Origin: CAYVMD01 sp964452465
Lineage (GTDB): Bacteria > Armatimonadota > JACIXR01
Assembly (NCBI GenBank): GCA_964452465.1
Contig: CAYVMD010000015.1
Location: 1 to 45,656, forward strand
Direction of reading: 5' to 3'
Length of the DNA: 45,656 nucleotides
Shown here in pieces: positions 16,942 to 26,567 of the stretch (position 1 is its first letter; each line of letters starts with the position of its first letter). The notes under the pieces are model-generated. The model worked only from the letters and a program-made list of their open reading frames with translations, did not search any database and was not told where the DNA came from. A program made the translations under genes and the position numbers.

Positions 16942-18954
16942 GTGGACTGGCTTCAGGAGAGGATGAGGAAAATACACCTCGATTTCCATACCCCTCCCTG
17001 GGTTAAGGTAGGGAGGAATTTCAAACGGGAGGAGTTCGCCCGCTACCTTAGGATGGCTAACGCCGACACCGTCGTGATCTTCGCCAAGGATCATTATGGC
17101 AACGCCTTCTACCCTTCTAAATTGGGCAATACCCATCCTGGCTTGGATTTTGATCTCTTCGGCTCCATGCTTCAATCCGCCCACGAGGAAAACATAAAGG
17201 TCTTCGCCTACCTTTCCGCCGTCTGGGATAACTTCACAGCGGAGAGGCATCCCGAATGGAGGCAGGTAGATGCCGAGTCCCGCCCCCTCCCCGCGGGTTA
17301 TTGGCAATCCCTCTGCCTCAATTCCCCCTATGTGGAAGAATGGCTCCTCCCCCAGATAAGGGAGGTTTTAGAGAACTATGAGGTGGACGGCATTTGGCTG
17401 GACATCGTCCTCTTCATGGAGGGAGGTTGCTTCTGCCCTTACTGTGTGGAGGAGATGAAAAGGCAAGGGATGGACCCCCATTCCCCTGACCATCTTCTCT
17501 TCAACGACCTCTCCCTCAAGAGATTTATGGACAAGGTTTATTCCCTTGTAAAGGGAATAAGAAGCGAGGTTGCTCTCACCTACAACGGCATTATAAAGAT
17601 CGGCACGAGGGATTTCCTCCCCTACCTCGATCTCTTGGAGATAGAATCCCTCCCCTATGGTTGGGGTCTCTATTATCTTCCCCTCTTCGGCAGATATATC
17701 AGAACATTGGGGAAGCCCTTCAACGGGATAACTGCCCGTTTTCAAAGGAGTTGGGGGGATTTCGGTTCCCTCAAGCCCACCCAGGTTCTACTCTGGGAGG
17801 CGGGAGAGATGTTAACCCAGGGTGCTTCTGTTTCCATCGGCGACCAGATGAATCCCGATGGAACCCTGGAGCAAGCGGTTTACGAGACCATCGGTGAGGT
17901 CTACGAGTTCGTTAAGGAAAGGGAGAGGTGGTGCAAAGGAGCGAGGAGCGTTCCCTATGTGGGGGTGATAGGCGAGAGGCAGTTGGGAACCTTCGGCGTG
18001 GGCAAGCCCTCCCAGGCTCTCCTCGGGGCTACCGCCATGTTGATGGAAGCCCATATCCACTTCGATATCCTGGATGAGGAGGCGGATTTCTCTCCCTATG
18101 CACTCCTCATCCTCCCCGATGCTACCCATCTCTCTTCCCGTCTCCAGGAGAAGATCCTTCAACATGTAAGGGAAGGGGGGATGGTCTTCCTCTCCCTTGG
18201 ACCCTCTCCTGATGAGACCCTTCTTTCCCTGATTGGGAGGGGGAGGGTTAGGTTGGAGGAGCCCAACTTTTCCCTTGGATATGTGAGGGTGAAGGATAAG
18301 CGCCTCAGCAGGGGACTTCCCTCCCTGGAGATGATAGTCTGGGAGAAGCCCACTCTGTTGAAGGGGGTAAGGGGCGATGCTTTAGCCTCCCTTGTAGCGC
18401 CGATGGTGGAGAGGACGCCCGAGCATTTCTTCTCCCACGCCCAGGCGCCAGCGGGCGAGGACACCGGTTGTCCAGCGGTATACCTTCGCGCCCTCGGGAG
18501 GGGAAAGATCATGATCTTCGCCTTCCCTCTCTTCACCGGCTATTATAAGGATAACTACTTCTTCCACCGCCAACTGTTCTGTAACGCCTTCGAGATGATG
18601 GTTAGCAGGCAGAAGAGGTTGTTGGAGGTGGAGGCACCTCCCCAGGTGGAGGTCTCCCTTATGCAGAGGGGGAAGGAACTGGTGATCCATTTCCTTAACC
18701 TAAACATCAATAGGAAGGGCAATGTCTCCGAGATTTTCACTCCCATAGAGCGGGGTATATTCTTCCGCCTCCTTCTCCCCCGCCCTCCCAAGAGGGTTTA
18801 CTACGCTCCCGGGGAGTGGGATGTGCCGAAATGGAGGTGGGAGGAGAGCACCCGCAGTAAGGTGGGCATATTGAGGGGCAGGGTGCGTCCCTTCGATACC
18901 CACATAATGGTGGTAGTGGAGATGGATAGCGAGGATATCTTTCCCATTGCGTAG
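16942..18954 (+). CDS. Putative glycoside hydrolase (GHL6-like barrel with GH42-type trimerisation domain)
   Basis: 670 residues without a signal peptide, so presumably cytoplasmic. Residues about 1-330 form a TIM barrel resembling the 'hypothetical glycosyl hydrolase 6' family (PF14871) and alpha-L-fucosidase-like proteins: ADTVVIFAKDHYGNAFYP, VFAYLSAVWDN and YEVDGIWLDIVLF, with a CFCPYC cluster right after the barrel Asp. Residues about 340-580 resemble the GH42 trimerisation domain (class I glutamine amidotransferase fold; YALLILPDATHLSSR). A beta domain ends the protein. Catalytic residues are not proven; Asp in GIWLD is a candidate. The start is GTG, 11 nt after AAGGAGG. An out-of-frame ATG at 16931 opens an 11-codon peptide overlapping the start. 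Confidence 0.68.
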   Translation: MDWLQERMRKIHLDFHTPPWVKVGRNFKREEFARYLRMANADTVVIFAKDHYGNAFYPSKLGNTHPGLDFDLFGSMLQSAHEENIKVFAYLSAVWDNFTAERHPEWRQVDAESRPLPAGYWQSLCLNSPYVEEWLLPQIREVLENYEVDGIWLDIVLFMEGGCFCPYCVEEMKRQGMDPHSPDHLLFNDLSLKRFMDKVYSLVKGIRSEVALTYNGIIKIGTRDFLPYLDLLEIESLPYGWGLYYLPLFGRYIRTLGKPFNGITARFQRSWGDFGSLKPTQVLLWEAGEMLTQGASVSIGDQMNPDGTLEQAVYETIGEVYEFVKERERWCKGARSVPYVGVIGERQLGTFGVGKPSQALLGATAMLMEAHIHFDILDEEADFSPYALLILPDATHLSSRLQEKILQHVREGGMVFLSLGPSPDETLLSLIGRGRVRLEEPNFSLGYVRVKDKRLSRGLPSLEMIVWEKPTLLKGVRGDALASLVAPMVERTPEHFFSHAQAPAGEDTGCPAVYLRALGRGKIMIFAFPLFTGYYKDNYFFHRQLFCNAFEMMVSRQKRLLEVEAPPQVEVSLMQRGKELVIHFLNLNINRKGNVSEIFTPIERGIFFRLLLPRPPKRVYYAPGEWDVPKWRWEESTRSKVGILRGRVRPFDTHIMVVVEMDSEDIFPIA

Positions 18955-18990
18955 GTTGGAGGTTAGGGGAAGCAATGCGCAATGTGCAGT

Positions 18991-19018
18991 TTGACTTGTT
19001 TTGCTCGGAGGGTATAAT
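18991..19018 (+). promoter_or_regulatory. Promoter of the membrane pyrophosphatase gene
   Basis: TTGACT at 18991-18996 and TATAAT at 19013-19018, 16 bp apart, the best match to the sigma-70 consensus in the window. The predicted transcript would start about 28 nt before the start codon. Confidence 0.75.
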
Positions 19019-19053
19019 TGAAATTCAGTTGCGGAAAGAACTTAGGAGGTGAG

Positions 19054-21387
<2,334 letters not shown>

Positions 21388-21410
21388 GGGAAGGAATTCC
21401 TTTTAAAAAT

Positions 21411-21446
21411 ATGGTTTGGCTCGCCCTATAGGGCGAGCCAAACCAT
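21411..21446. terminator. Terminator hairpin after the pyrophosphatase gene
   Basis: A perfect 16-bp inverted repeat with a TATA loop (ATGGTTTGGCTCGCCC / GGGCGAGCCAAACCAT), 24 nt after the stop and flanked by AAAAAT and TTTATAAG. It is symmetric and could work in both directions. Confidence 0.7.
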
Positions 21447-21469
21447 TTATAAGGACATCCTCCTTTCCC

Positions 21470-21499
21470 TTTACAAAGAATTTTTAAGGATGCTATCAT
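21470..21499 (+). promoter_or_regulatory. Possible promoter for the repeat-protein gene
   Basis: TTTACA at 21470-21475 and TATCAT at 21494-21499, 18 bp apart, followed 38 nt later by ATG 21538. Confidence 0.45.
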
Positions 21500-21537
21500 T
21501 ATCGGGAGGTAAGAAAAGGCTGAAAGGAGGAGAAAGT

Positions 21538-22269
21538 ATGGACGAGTTGAGAGAATTGCAAAAACGAGTGGAGCGCCTTGAGCGGGAGCGGTGGTGGCTG
21601 GTGAGCGTGGTTGTTATTGCGGTTGTATCATTCCTGCTCATCGGCGCAGTGGCTTCTCGCAAGGCACAGGTCACAGGCAAGGTGCAAACCCGCGAACTGG
21701 TCATTGTGGATCAAGATGGCAACCCCCGTGCTCGCTTGGGGCTTGACGGTGATGGGAATTCCTGCCTGGAGTTAGTGGATGCCAAAGGAAAGAAGCGGGC
21801 AGATCTAGGCTTTGACAGCCAGGGTGCGGGGCTTGCATTGTATGACGCTGCAGGGGAGAAGAGGGTGGGGCTAAGCATTGACAACGAAGGCCCAGCGCTA
21901 GTGTTGTATAATGCCGCGGGGGAGATGCAGGCAGGGCTAGCCGTTCCCCGCCAGGGTTCGTCATTGGCATTGTGGGATGCCGTAGGGAAGCTGCGGGTAT
22001 TTCTGTCTGCTCTCAGAGAGGGTCCGAGCCTGGAATTACGTGATGATGCAGAGAGGGCGCGGGCAGCGCTGGGTGTTACCAGCGATGGCCCAACACTGGT
22101 CTTTTTGGATAATGCGGGGAAGGTGCAGGTAGACCTAAGCGACTCTGAGGAGATAGGTTGCCCGTACCTGACGTTGGGAGATGGTATAGATAGTCCTCAG
22201 GCTCACTTTGAGCCATCGTCGATCCACCTGGTCGACCTTGACGAAGGGGTAGTGTGGAGGGCACCTTAA
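21538..22269 (+). CDS. Membrane-anchored repeat protein, probable beta-solenoid
   Basis: 243 residues. A short N-terminal coiled coil (about 1-18) leads into one membrane helix (about 20-40), and the rest is probably outside the cell. From about residue 55 to 220 there are seven or so imperfect repeats of about 22 residues, of the form (L/V)-x-L-x-D-x-x-G-x-x-(R/Q)-(A/V)-x-L (examples: LELVDAKGKKRADLGFDSQG, LALYDAAGEKRVGLSIDNEG, LVLYNAAGEMQAGLAVPRQG). Such regular short beta repeats suggest a beta-solenoid or propeller-like surface. Codon use differs from the neighbours: more CGC/CGG/CTG and GCG, less AGG, which hints at acquisition. ATG has AAAGGAGG upstream. Function unknown. Confidence 0.72.
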   Translation: MDELRELQKRVERLERERWWLVSVVVIAVVSFLLIGAVASRKAQVTGKVQTRELVIVDQDGNPRARLGLDGDGNSCLELVDAKGKKRADLGFDSQGAGLALYDAAGEKRVGLSIDNEGPALVLYNAAGEMQAGLAVPRQGSSLALWDAVGKLRVFLSALREGPSLELRDDAERARAALGVTSDGPTLVFLDNAGKVQVDLSDSEEIGCPYLTLGDGIDSPQAHFEPSSIHLVDLDEGVVWRAP

Positions 22270-22390
22270 TGAAGGGTTAGGGCGGGGATTATCTGGCGGT
22301 TAAGAGGCGGGAAATTTTCGCTTTTCTTAAAGGGGAGGAAGGTGTAGCCGTTGGAGGATACCTCTGGAGGCTCCTCAGGGTCGGGGTCGG

Positions 22391-22627
22391 TCACCTCGAA
22401 GTCTGTCCATAGTCTATCTCCACTACCTTTGTCTTTGAGCCGTGCCCTTTAAGGATGCGGATCCGCGATTTGGGGACTTTGAAGTATTCCGCCAGCACAT
22501 TTATTAGTTCCTCATTGGCTTTGTTCTCCTTGGGAGGGGCTTTGACTCTCACCACATATTCCCCATCGTTGATTTTATCTATCTCGTTCGCCTTTGCGTT
22601 GGGCTTCACCTGAACTACGATCTTCAT
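22391..22627 (-). CDS. DUF167 (YggU) family protein
   Basis: 78 residues, the complete small DUF167 domain (PF02594): MKIVVQVKPNAKANEI at the start, YVVRVKAPPKENKANEEL in the middle and RILKGHGSKTKVVEI near the end. The fold is known from structures but the function is not. I use the ATG at 22627 (AGGGAGAT upstream); an apparent longer frame from 22786 is a shadow of the neighbouring gene. It overlaps the 3' end of the upstream F420-ligase-like frame by 53 bp, so translation is probably coupled. The 120 nt after its stop show nothing clear. Confidence 0.88.
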   Translation of the reverse strand: MKIVVQVKPNAKANEIDKINDGEYVVRVKAPPKENKANEELINVLAEYFKVPKSRIRILKGHGSKTKVVEIDYGQTSR

Positions 22628-23328
22628 TTCCCATCTCCCTAACGATGCAAAGCGGTGTTTGTTCGGAGGACTGCCCCAGGGGATTATCCCTGAAAACATC
22701 TTTACAGAAATTATCAGAGAGGTCTTTGCTTGACTTGCCAAGGACCGCAACGCCCAAATCATTGGCGTCGATGATGACCACATCATGGTTTATTTCAAAC
22801 CCCAACATCTTCGCCACCTTCTCCGGCTCCGCCGGACCCAGTATGGCGTATTGATCGTAGGGAGGCAATGTGTAATCGCAGGGGCCATCGATAGCGCTTA
22901 TATTCTTACCAACGATTTTATAAAAGAGCCCACGAATACCAAAGGGCTTGGTGATGCCCGCTACTAAGGCTCCAAGAAGTATCCTCAATACGCCCGCCTC
23001 TCTGAGCGCCAGCTCCATCGTCCAGGGGCTACCCAGCCCGATGCCATAGGGGGGATTTATGAACGAATTTAACCAAAAGCTTCGCCAGGGGGGAAGGCTT
23101 TATGTCCTTGATGGGGAAAGCCCTCTTCTGGGTGATAGCCACGATCTTCTCGCTTACGAAGAGGATATCGCCTTCCCGCAGATGTGGACCCGCATATCTT
23201 TTGCAAACTTCCAAAAGGTTGTCTTTTTCGGTTATGACATGGGTTTTGATCGGAAATCGTGCGTATTTCCGACCACCCACTTCGATATATAAATTTTTCC
23301 CTGGGTTAGGCTTCAATTCATCGCACAT
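22575..23328 (-). pseudogene. F420-0:L-glutamate ligase-like gene, split by a one-base frameshift
   Basis: Two minus-strand frames together make one protein of the coenzyme F420-0 gamma-glutamyl ligase family (PF01996). The first (23328 to about 23050) reads KNLYIEVGGRKYARFPIKTH and GDILFVSEKIVAITQ, then HKSP, where it shifts and stops at 23029. The second, from the same point to 22575, continues YGIGLGSPWTMELALREAG, TKPFGIRGLFYKIVG, AIDGPCDYTLPPYDQY and DANDLGVAVLG, ending DNPLGQSSEQTPL. The break is exactly at a run of six C (six G on the plus strand, 23049-23054); five would restore frame. It may be a sequencing error, a fresh mutation or programmed slippage. Many bacteria without F420 carry this homologue, so its substrate is uncertain. 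Confidence 0.85.
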
Positions 23329-23349
23329 CTAATGCGTTTCCTTACTTTC

Positions 23350-23377
23350 ATTATAAAATAGATGTAAACCTTGTCTA
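23350..23377 (-). promoter_or_regulatory. Promoter for the F420-ligase-like gene and DUF167
   Basis: On the minus strand TAGACA (23377-23372) and a perfect TATAAT (23355-23350), 16 bp apart, about 22 bp before the ATG at 23328. Confidence 0.6.
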
Positions 23378-23395
23378 ACTACCCCCTGTTGAGGA

Positions 23396-24208
23396 TCAAC
23401 CAAACGCTACATCGAGGATCATCATTATAGCGAACCCCAATATGGTTCCTGCGGTGGCAAGATCGGTATTGCCCTTCTCCTGGGATTCAGGGATGAGCTC
23501 CTCTACCACAACGAAGACCATTGCACCGGCTGCGAAAGCCAAGGCATAGGGCAGGATCGGCGTCACCAGAACTATAACCCCCGCGCCCACTACCGCTGAA
23601 ACTGGCTCAACCAAAGCGGATAGTTGTCCATACCAAAAACTTTTAAGTTTTGACAAGCCTACTCGATAAAGGGGCAGGGAAACCGCAGATCCCTCGGGCA
23701 AATTTTGTATCCCGATTCCCAAAGCCAAGGCGATGCCTGCGCCAAGGGTGTCGAGGGTTGGTTTCGCTGATAATGCTCCAAAAGCTACACCGACGGCGAG
23801 CCCCTCAGGGATGTTGTGCATCGTGATCGCCAGCAGGAGGAGAACGGTTCTGTGAAGGGAGGTTTTTATACCTTCCTTCTTAGCCTCAGGGAAGCCAAGG
23901 TGAAGATGGGGCAAAAATCTATCGAGTACCCCTAAAAATAAAGCACCGGATATGAAGCCCACCGTAGCGGGAACCCAAGGGATTCCTCCTTTATCCTTCG
24001 ATATCTCTATAGCAGGTATCAGCAACGACCAGCAACTGGCTGAGAGCATCACGCCGCTGGCGAAACCGAGCATAAAATCGAGGAATTTCTGGCTGTGCCT
24101 TTTCGTTAAAAAAACCGCTCCCGCCCCCAGGGCGGTGAGGGACCAGGTGAATAATCCTGCCAACAATGCTAAGACTACGGGATGAATATTTAAGAGCGCT
24201 TTCGCCAT
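23396..24208 (-). CDS. ZIP family divalent metal transporter
   Basis: 270 residues with about eight membrane helices, of the ZIP family (PF02535), GufA/ZupT-like branch. The metal-site helices carry the classic HNIPEGLAVGVAFG (helix 4) and QNLPEGSAVSLPL (helix 5), and a later VVVEELIPES. It probably imports Zn2+, Fe2+ or similar ions. ATG 24208 fits the site AAGGAAAG better than a TTG 9 nt upstream. It follows the last tRNA-Ser gene by only 16 nt on the same strand, so it may be read from the tRNA promoter; no separate promoter is obvious. Confidence 0.9.
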   Translation of the reverse strand: MAKALLNIHPVVLALLAGLFTWSLTALGAGAVFLTKRHSQKFLDFMLGFASGVMLSASCWSLLIPAIEISKDKGGIPWVPATVGFISGALFLGVLDRFLPHLHLGFPEAKKEGIKTSLHRTVLLLLAITMHNIPEGLAVGVAFGALSAKPTLDTLGAGIALALGIGIQNLPEGSAVSLPLYRVGLSKLKSFWYGQLSALVEPVSAVVGAGVIVLVTPILPYALAFAAGAMVFVVVEELIPESQEKGNTDLATAGTILGFAIMMILDVAFG

Positions 24209-24224
24209 GGTCTTCAACTTTCCT

Positions 24225-24317
24225 TGGCGGAGAGGGTGGGATTCGAACCCACGGAGGGCTCTCTAAACCCTCACTCGATTTCGAGTCGAGCGCCTTCGTC
24301 CACTCGGCCACCTCTCC
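24225..24317 (-). tRNA. tRNA-Ser (anticodon CGA)
   Basis: 93 nt including an encoded CCA. Acceptor arms GGAGAGG/CCTCTCC, the long variable arm of class II tRNAs, T loop GTTCGAATC and anticodon loop CTCGAAA between stems CTCGA/TCGAG. Reads UCG codons. It is last in the Ser/Arg tRNA cluster. Confidence 0.96.
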
Positions 24318-24319
24318 TC

Positions 24320-24394
24320 TGGCGCCCCCGGCAGGATTCGAACCCGCGATCCGGGCTCCGGAGGCCCGTGCCTTATCCACTTGGCCACGGGGGC
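24320..24394 (-). tRNA. tRNA-Arg (anticodon CCG)
   Basis: 75 nt with encoded CCA. Acceptor GCCCCCG/CGGGGGC, anticodon loop CTCCGGA between CGGGC/GCCCG. Reads CGG. Its 5' end directly abuts the stop codon of the DUF3467 gene with no spacer, so it must be released from a shared transcript or processed exactly at that stop. Confidence 0.96.
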
Positions 24395-24667
24395 TTATTG
24401 CCTGATGAAGTCCCCGCCGATGGGCGGGGCAATTTCTATTGTCCCGAATTTCTCTTCGTATTTGGCGAGGTTTTCCTCTAAGGCTTGCAAGAAACGCTTC
24501 GCATGTTGGGGCGTGAGGAAGATCCTCGCCAACACCTTCATAGGTGTTCCCGGTCCTCCCTGTGCGAAATCGATTATGAATTCGCTCTCGGTGTGGGTGA
24601 TTATGGCAAGGTTGGAAAAGATTCCTACTAAATCCTGCGGCACCTCTACTTTTATCTCTTTGTCCAT
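24395..24667 (-). CDS. DUF3467 family protein inside the tRNA cluster
   Basis: 90 residues, a complete small DUF3467 domain (PF11950): ADLV-like start VEVPQDLVGIFSNLAIITHT, then EFIIDFAQGGPG and ARIFLTPQHAKRFLQALEENL. The function of the family is unknown. ATG 24667 has GGAGGAG upstream; the longer frame to 24772 runs into the tRNA-Ser gene and is spurious. The gene occupies almost exactly the space between two tRNA genes: 16 nt from tRNA-Ser(GGA) and 0 nt to tRNA-Arg(CCG). It is therefore co-transcribed with tRNAs, and its mRNA must survive tRNA 5' and 3' processing on both sides. Confidence 0.9.
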   Translation of the reverse strand: MDKEIKVEVPQDLVGIFSNLAIITHTESEFIIDFAQGGPGTPMKVLARIFLTPQHAKRFLQALEENLAKYEEKFGTIEIAPPIGGDFIRQ

Positions 24668-24682
24668 GGTCTCCTCCTTGGG

Positions 24683-24778
<96 letters not shown>

Positions 24779-24781
24779 TTT

Positions 24782-24859
24782 TGGCGCCCCCGGCAGGACT
24801 CGAACCTGCAGCCTTGACCTTAGGACGGTCCCGCTCTATCCTGGTTGAGCTACGGGGGC
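24782..24859 (-). tRNA. tRNA-Arg (anticodon CCT)
   Basis: 78 nt with encoded CCA. Acceptor GCCCCCG/CGGGGGC, T loop GTTCGAGTC, anticodon loop GTCCTAA. The outermost anticodon-stem pair is a G-A mismatch; the other four pairs hold. Reads AGG, by far the commonest Arg codon in this window's genes. Confidence 0.93.
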
Positions 24860-24861
24860 TC

Positions 24862-24939
24862 TGGCGCGCCCGACAGGATTTGAACCTGTAACCTTTGGCT
24901 CCGCAGGCCAACGCTCTATCCGGGTTGAGCTACGGGCGC
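24862..24939 (-). tRNA. tRNA-Arg (anticodon GCG)
   Basis: 78 nt with encoded CCA. Acceptor GCGCCCG/CGGGCGC, T stem ACAGG/CCTGT, anticodon stem TTGGC/GCCAA with loop CTGCGGA, so anticodon GCG, for CGC and CGU. Most bacteria instead use anticodon ACG with A34 edited to inosine. Confidence 0.93.
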
Positions 24940-24946
24940 CTTTTCC

Positions 24947-25043
<97 letters not shown>

Positions 25044-25052
25044 TTCCCTTTT

Positions 25053-25081
25053 ATTATAACCTTTCCCACTAAATCTTGCAA
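25053..25081 (-). promoter_or_regulatory. Promoter of the tRNA cluster
   Basis: On the minus strand TTGCAA (25081-25076) and a perfect TATAAT (25058-25053), 17 bp apart, with the first tRNA starting at 25043, so the transcript would begin within a few bases of the mature 5' end. The remaining 25082-25263 shows nothing I can support. Confidence 0.75.
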
Positions 25082-25263
25082 ATCTTCACCTGTCTTATCC
25101 CACTCCCGAACTTCCCCCTGTCCTTTCTACATTCCGATAAGCATTGTTCTCACGAAGCCCAAACAAAAAGCCCAATAGGGCAAAGGTGGGATAACGAAAG
25201 GATTTTTAGTGTGCTATAGCTATAATGATTTAATCCTGGGAGGAGTTGCAAGGCGACGATTCA

Positions 25264-25293
25264 TTGACAGGCGAGTAGGAACCAATGTAGGAT
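25264..25293 (+). promoter_or_regulatory. Possible promoter for the bactofilin-like gene
   Basis: TTGACA at 25264-25269 and TAGGAT at 25288-25293, 18 bp apart, 38 nt before GTG 25331. Confidence 0.4.
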
Positions 25294-25330
25294 ATAGGAA
25301 GATGAACATGTTTAGAAGGGAGGTTCGGAT

Positions 25331-26566
25331 GTGTTAGCATTATGGCCATGTAAGCGTGGGGAGGATTATGGTGCAAGAAGTTTAATGTTCATGCAGATGG
25401 GATGGAGACTTTTTCTCTTAATTCTAATACCGCCTTGCCTCCTCTTTAGCGAGGAGAATGTGTATGTGCCTGCGGGGCAAGTGGTCGAAGGGAACTTCCT
25501 TAAGGGAGGGAGAGTGATATCCCTAGAGGGGCACTTCCTTAAGGATGTAATAGTGGGAGGAAGGGAAGTGAACATCGGGGGAACGGTCGAGGGCGATGTA
25601 ATAGCGGTGGGGGAGGAGGTTAGGATCTCTGCTGTGGTGAAGGGAGGCGTTATCGCCATGGGGAGGTATGTGGCGCTCAATGGCACGATCTTGGGCAGTG
25701 CAAGGGCTATGGGGGAAAGGGTGGATGTGAAGGGGAAAATAGGAAGAAATGCCAATCTCCTGGGTCGAAGTATAAGCGTTTCGCAAGATAGCCAGATCGG
25801 CTGGGACCTTGCTGTAGGGGGTGAGGATGTCCACATCGGTGGGAAGGTGGAAGGGGATATAAGGGGAGGTGGTAAGGATGTATCCTTGAATTGCCAGGTG
25901 GGAGGAGATGTCCATTTGAGGATTGGCGAGTTGGGAGATCTTGTGCTTCTCGGCAATACGGATATAAAGGGGAACCTCGATTATTCTGCGCCCCAGCAGG
26001 CAAGGCTGGAACCAGGGGCAAGGGTGGAGGGGAAGATAACCTACACCCCCTTCGTCCCTCCTCCCAAAAGGAAAGCGGTTCCCTTCCCCTTCAAGGTCTT
26101 TGGGCTACTTGTTTCCCTCCTCCTATCCCTTATCCTCGTCCTCCTCTTCCCTAAGCAGGCAAGGGTGGTGACGGATAGAATGCTGGCGAAGCCCTGGGCG
26201 AGCCTTGGCTTGGGCTGGGTCTACCTGATAGTCATCCCTATATCTGCCATACTCATCACTATCACCATAATCGGCATCCCCTTATCTCTCCTTCTCCTTT
26301 TCTTCTACCTTTTCCTCCTCTATCTCAGCGTGCTCTTCCTCGGTATCGCCACGGGCAGGGGAATATTGAGGGTGATCTTTAAGCGAGATATCTCCTTGGT
26401 CTGGGGTATGCTTTTGGGTTTAATCCTCCTCTTTTTCCTCAGACAGGTGCCTATCTTGTCCTTTCTCACCCTACTCTTGGGTGGTTGTTGGGCATTGGGA
26501 GCTCTCTGCGAATCCCTGAGGGAGGCTTGGAGCAGGGAGTTTCGTTCTCGGGAAGGGGGAGGTTGA
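25331..26566 (+). CDS. Bactofilin-like beta-helix protein with signal peptide and C-terminal membrane domain
   Basis: Up to 411 residues. A signal sequence (GWRLFLLILIPPCLLFSEE, ending near residue 43) is followed by about 180 residues of short regular repeats with Gly and hydrophobic positions (REVNIGGTVEGDVIAVGEEV, EDVHIGGKVEGDIRGGGKDV), the pattern of the right-handed beta-helix of bactofilins (PF04519). About four membrane helices follow (from about 260). Ordinary bactofilins are cytoplasmic filaments; this one should lie outside the membrane. GTG 25331 has a strong GGGAGG; ATG at 25385 or 25394 would give a tighter signal peptide but lacks a site. Its stop is one base from the convergent gene's stop. 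Confidence 0.78.
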   Translation: MLALWPCKRGEDYGARSLMFMQMGWRLFLLILIPPCLLFSEENVYVPAGQVVEGNFLKGGRVISLEGHFLKDVIVGGREVNIGGTVEGDVIAVGEEVRISAVVKGGVIAMGRYVALNGTILGSARAMGERVDVKGKIGRNANLLGRSISVSQDSQIGWDLAVGGEDVHIGGKVEGDIRGGGKDVSLNCQVGGDVHLRIGELGDLVLLGNTDIKGNLDYSAPQQARLEPGARVEGKITYTPFVPPPKRKAVPFPFKVFGLLVSLLLSLILVLLFPKQARVVTDRMLAKPWASLGLGWVYLIVIPISAILITITIIGIPLSLLLLFFYLFLLYLSVLFLGIATGRGILRVIFKRDISLVWGMLLGLILLFFLRQVPILSFLTLLLGGCWALGALCESLREAWSREFRSREGGG

Positions 26567-26567
26567 T

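Noticed and set aside
16931..16966. An 11-codon leader peptide overlapping the GHL6-like start
   Set aside because: It has a good ribosome site but no regulatory feature such as codon runs or an attenuator; kept only as a remark.
22076..22264. A small minus-strand frame under the repeat-protein gene
   Set aside because: It is a shadow of a clear plus-strand gene, without ribosome site or recognisable sequence.
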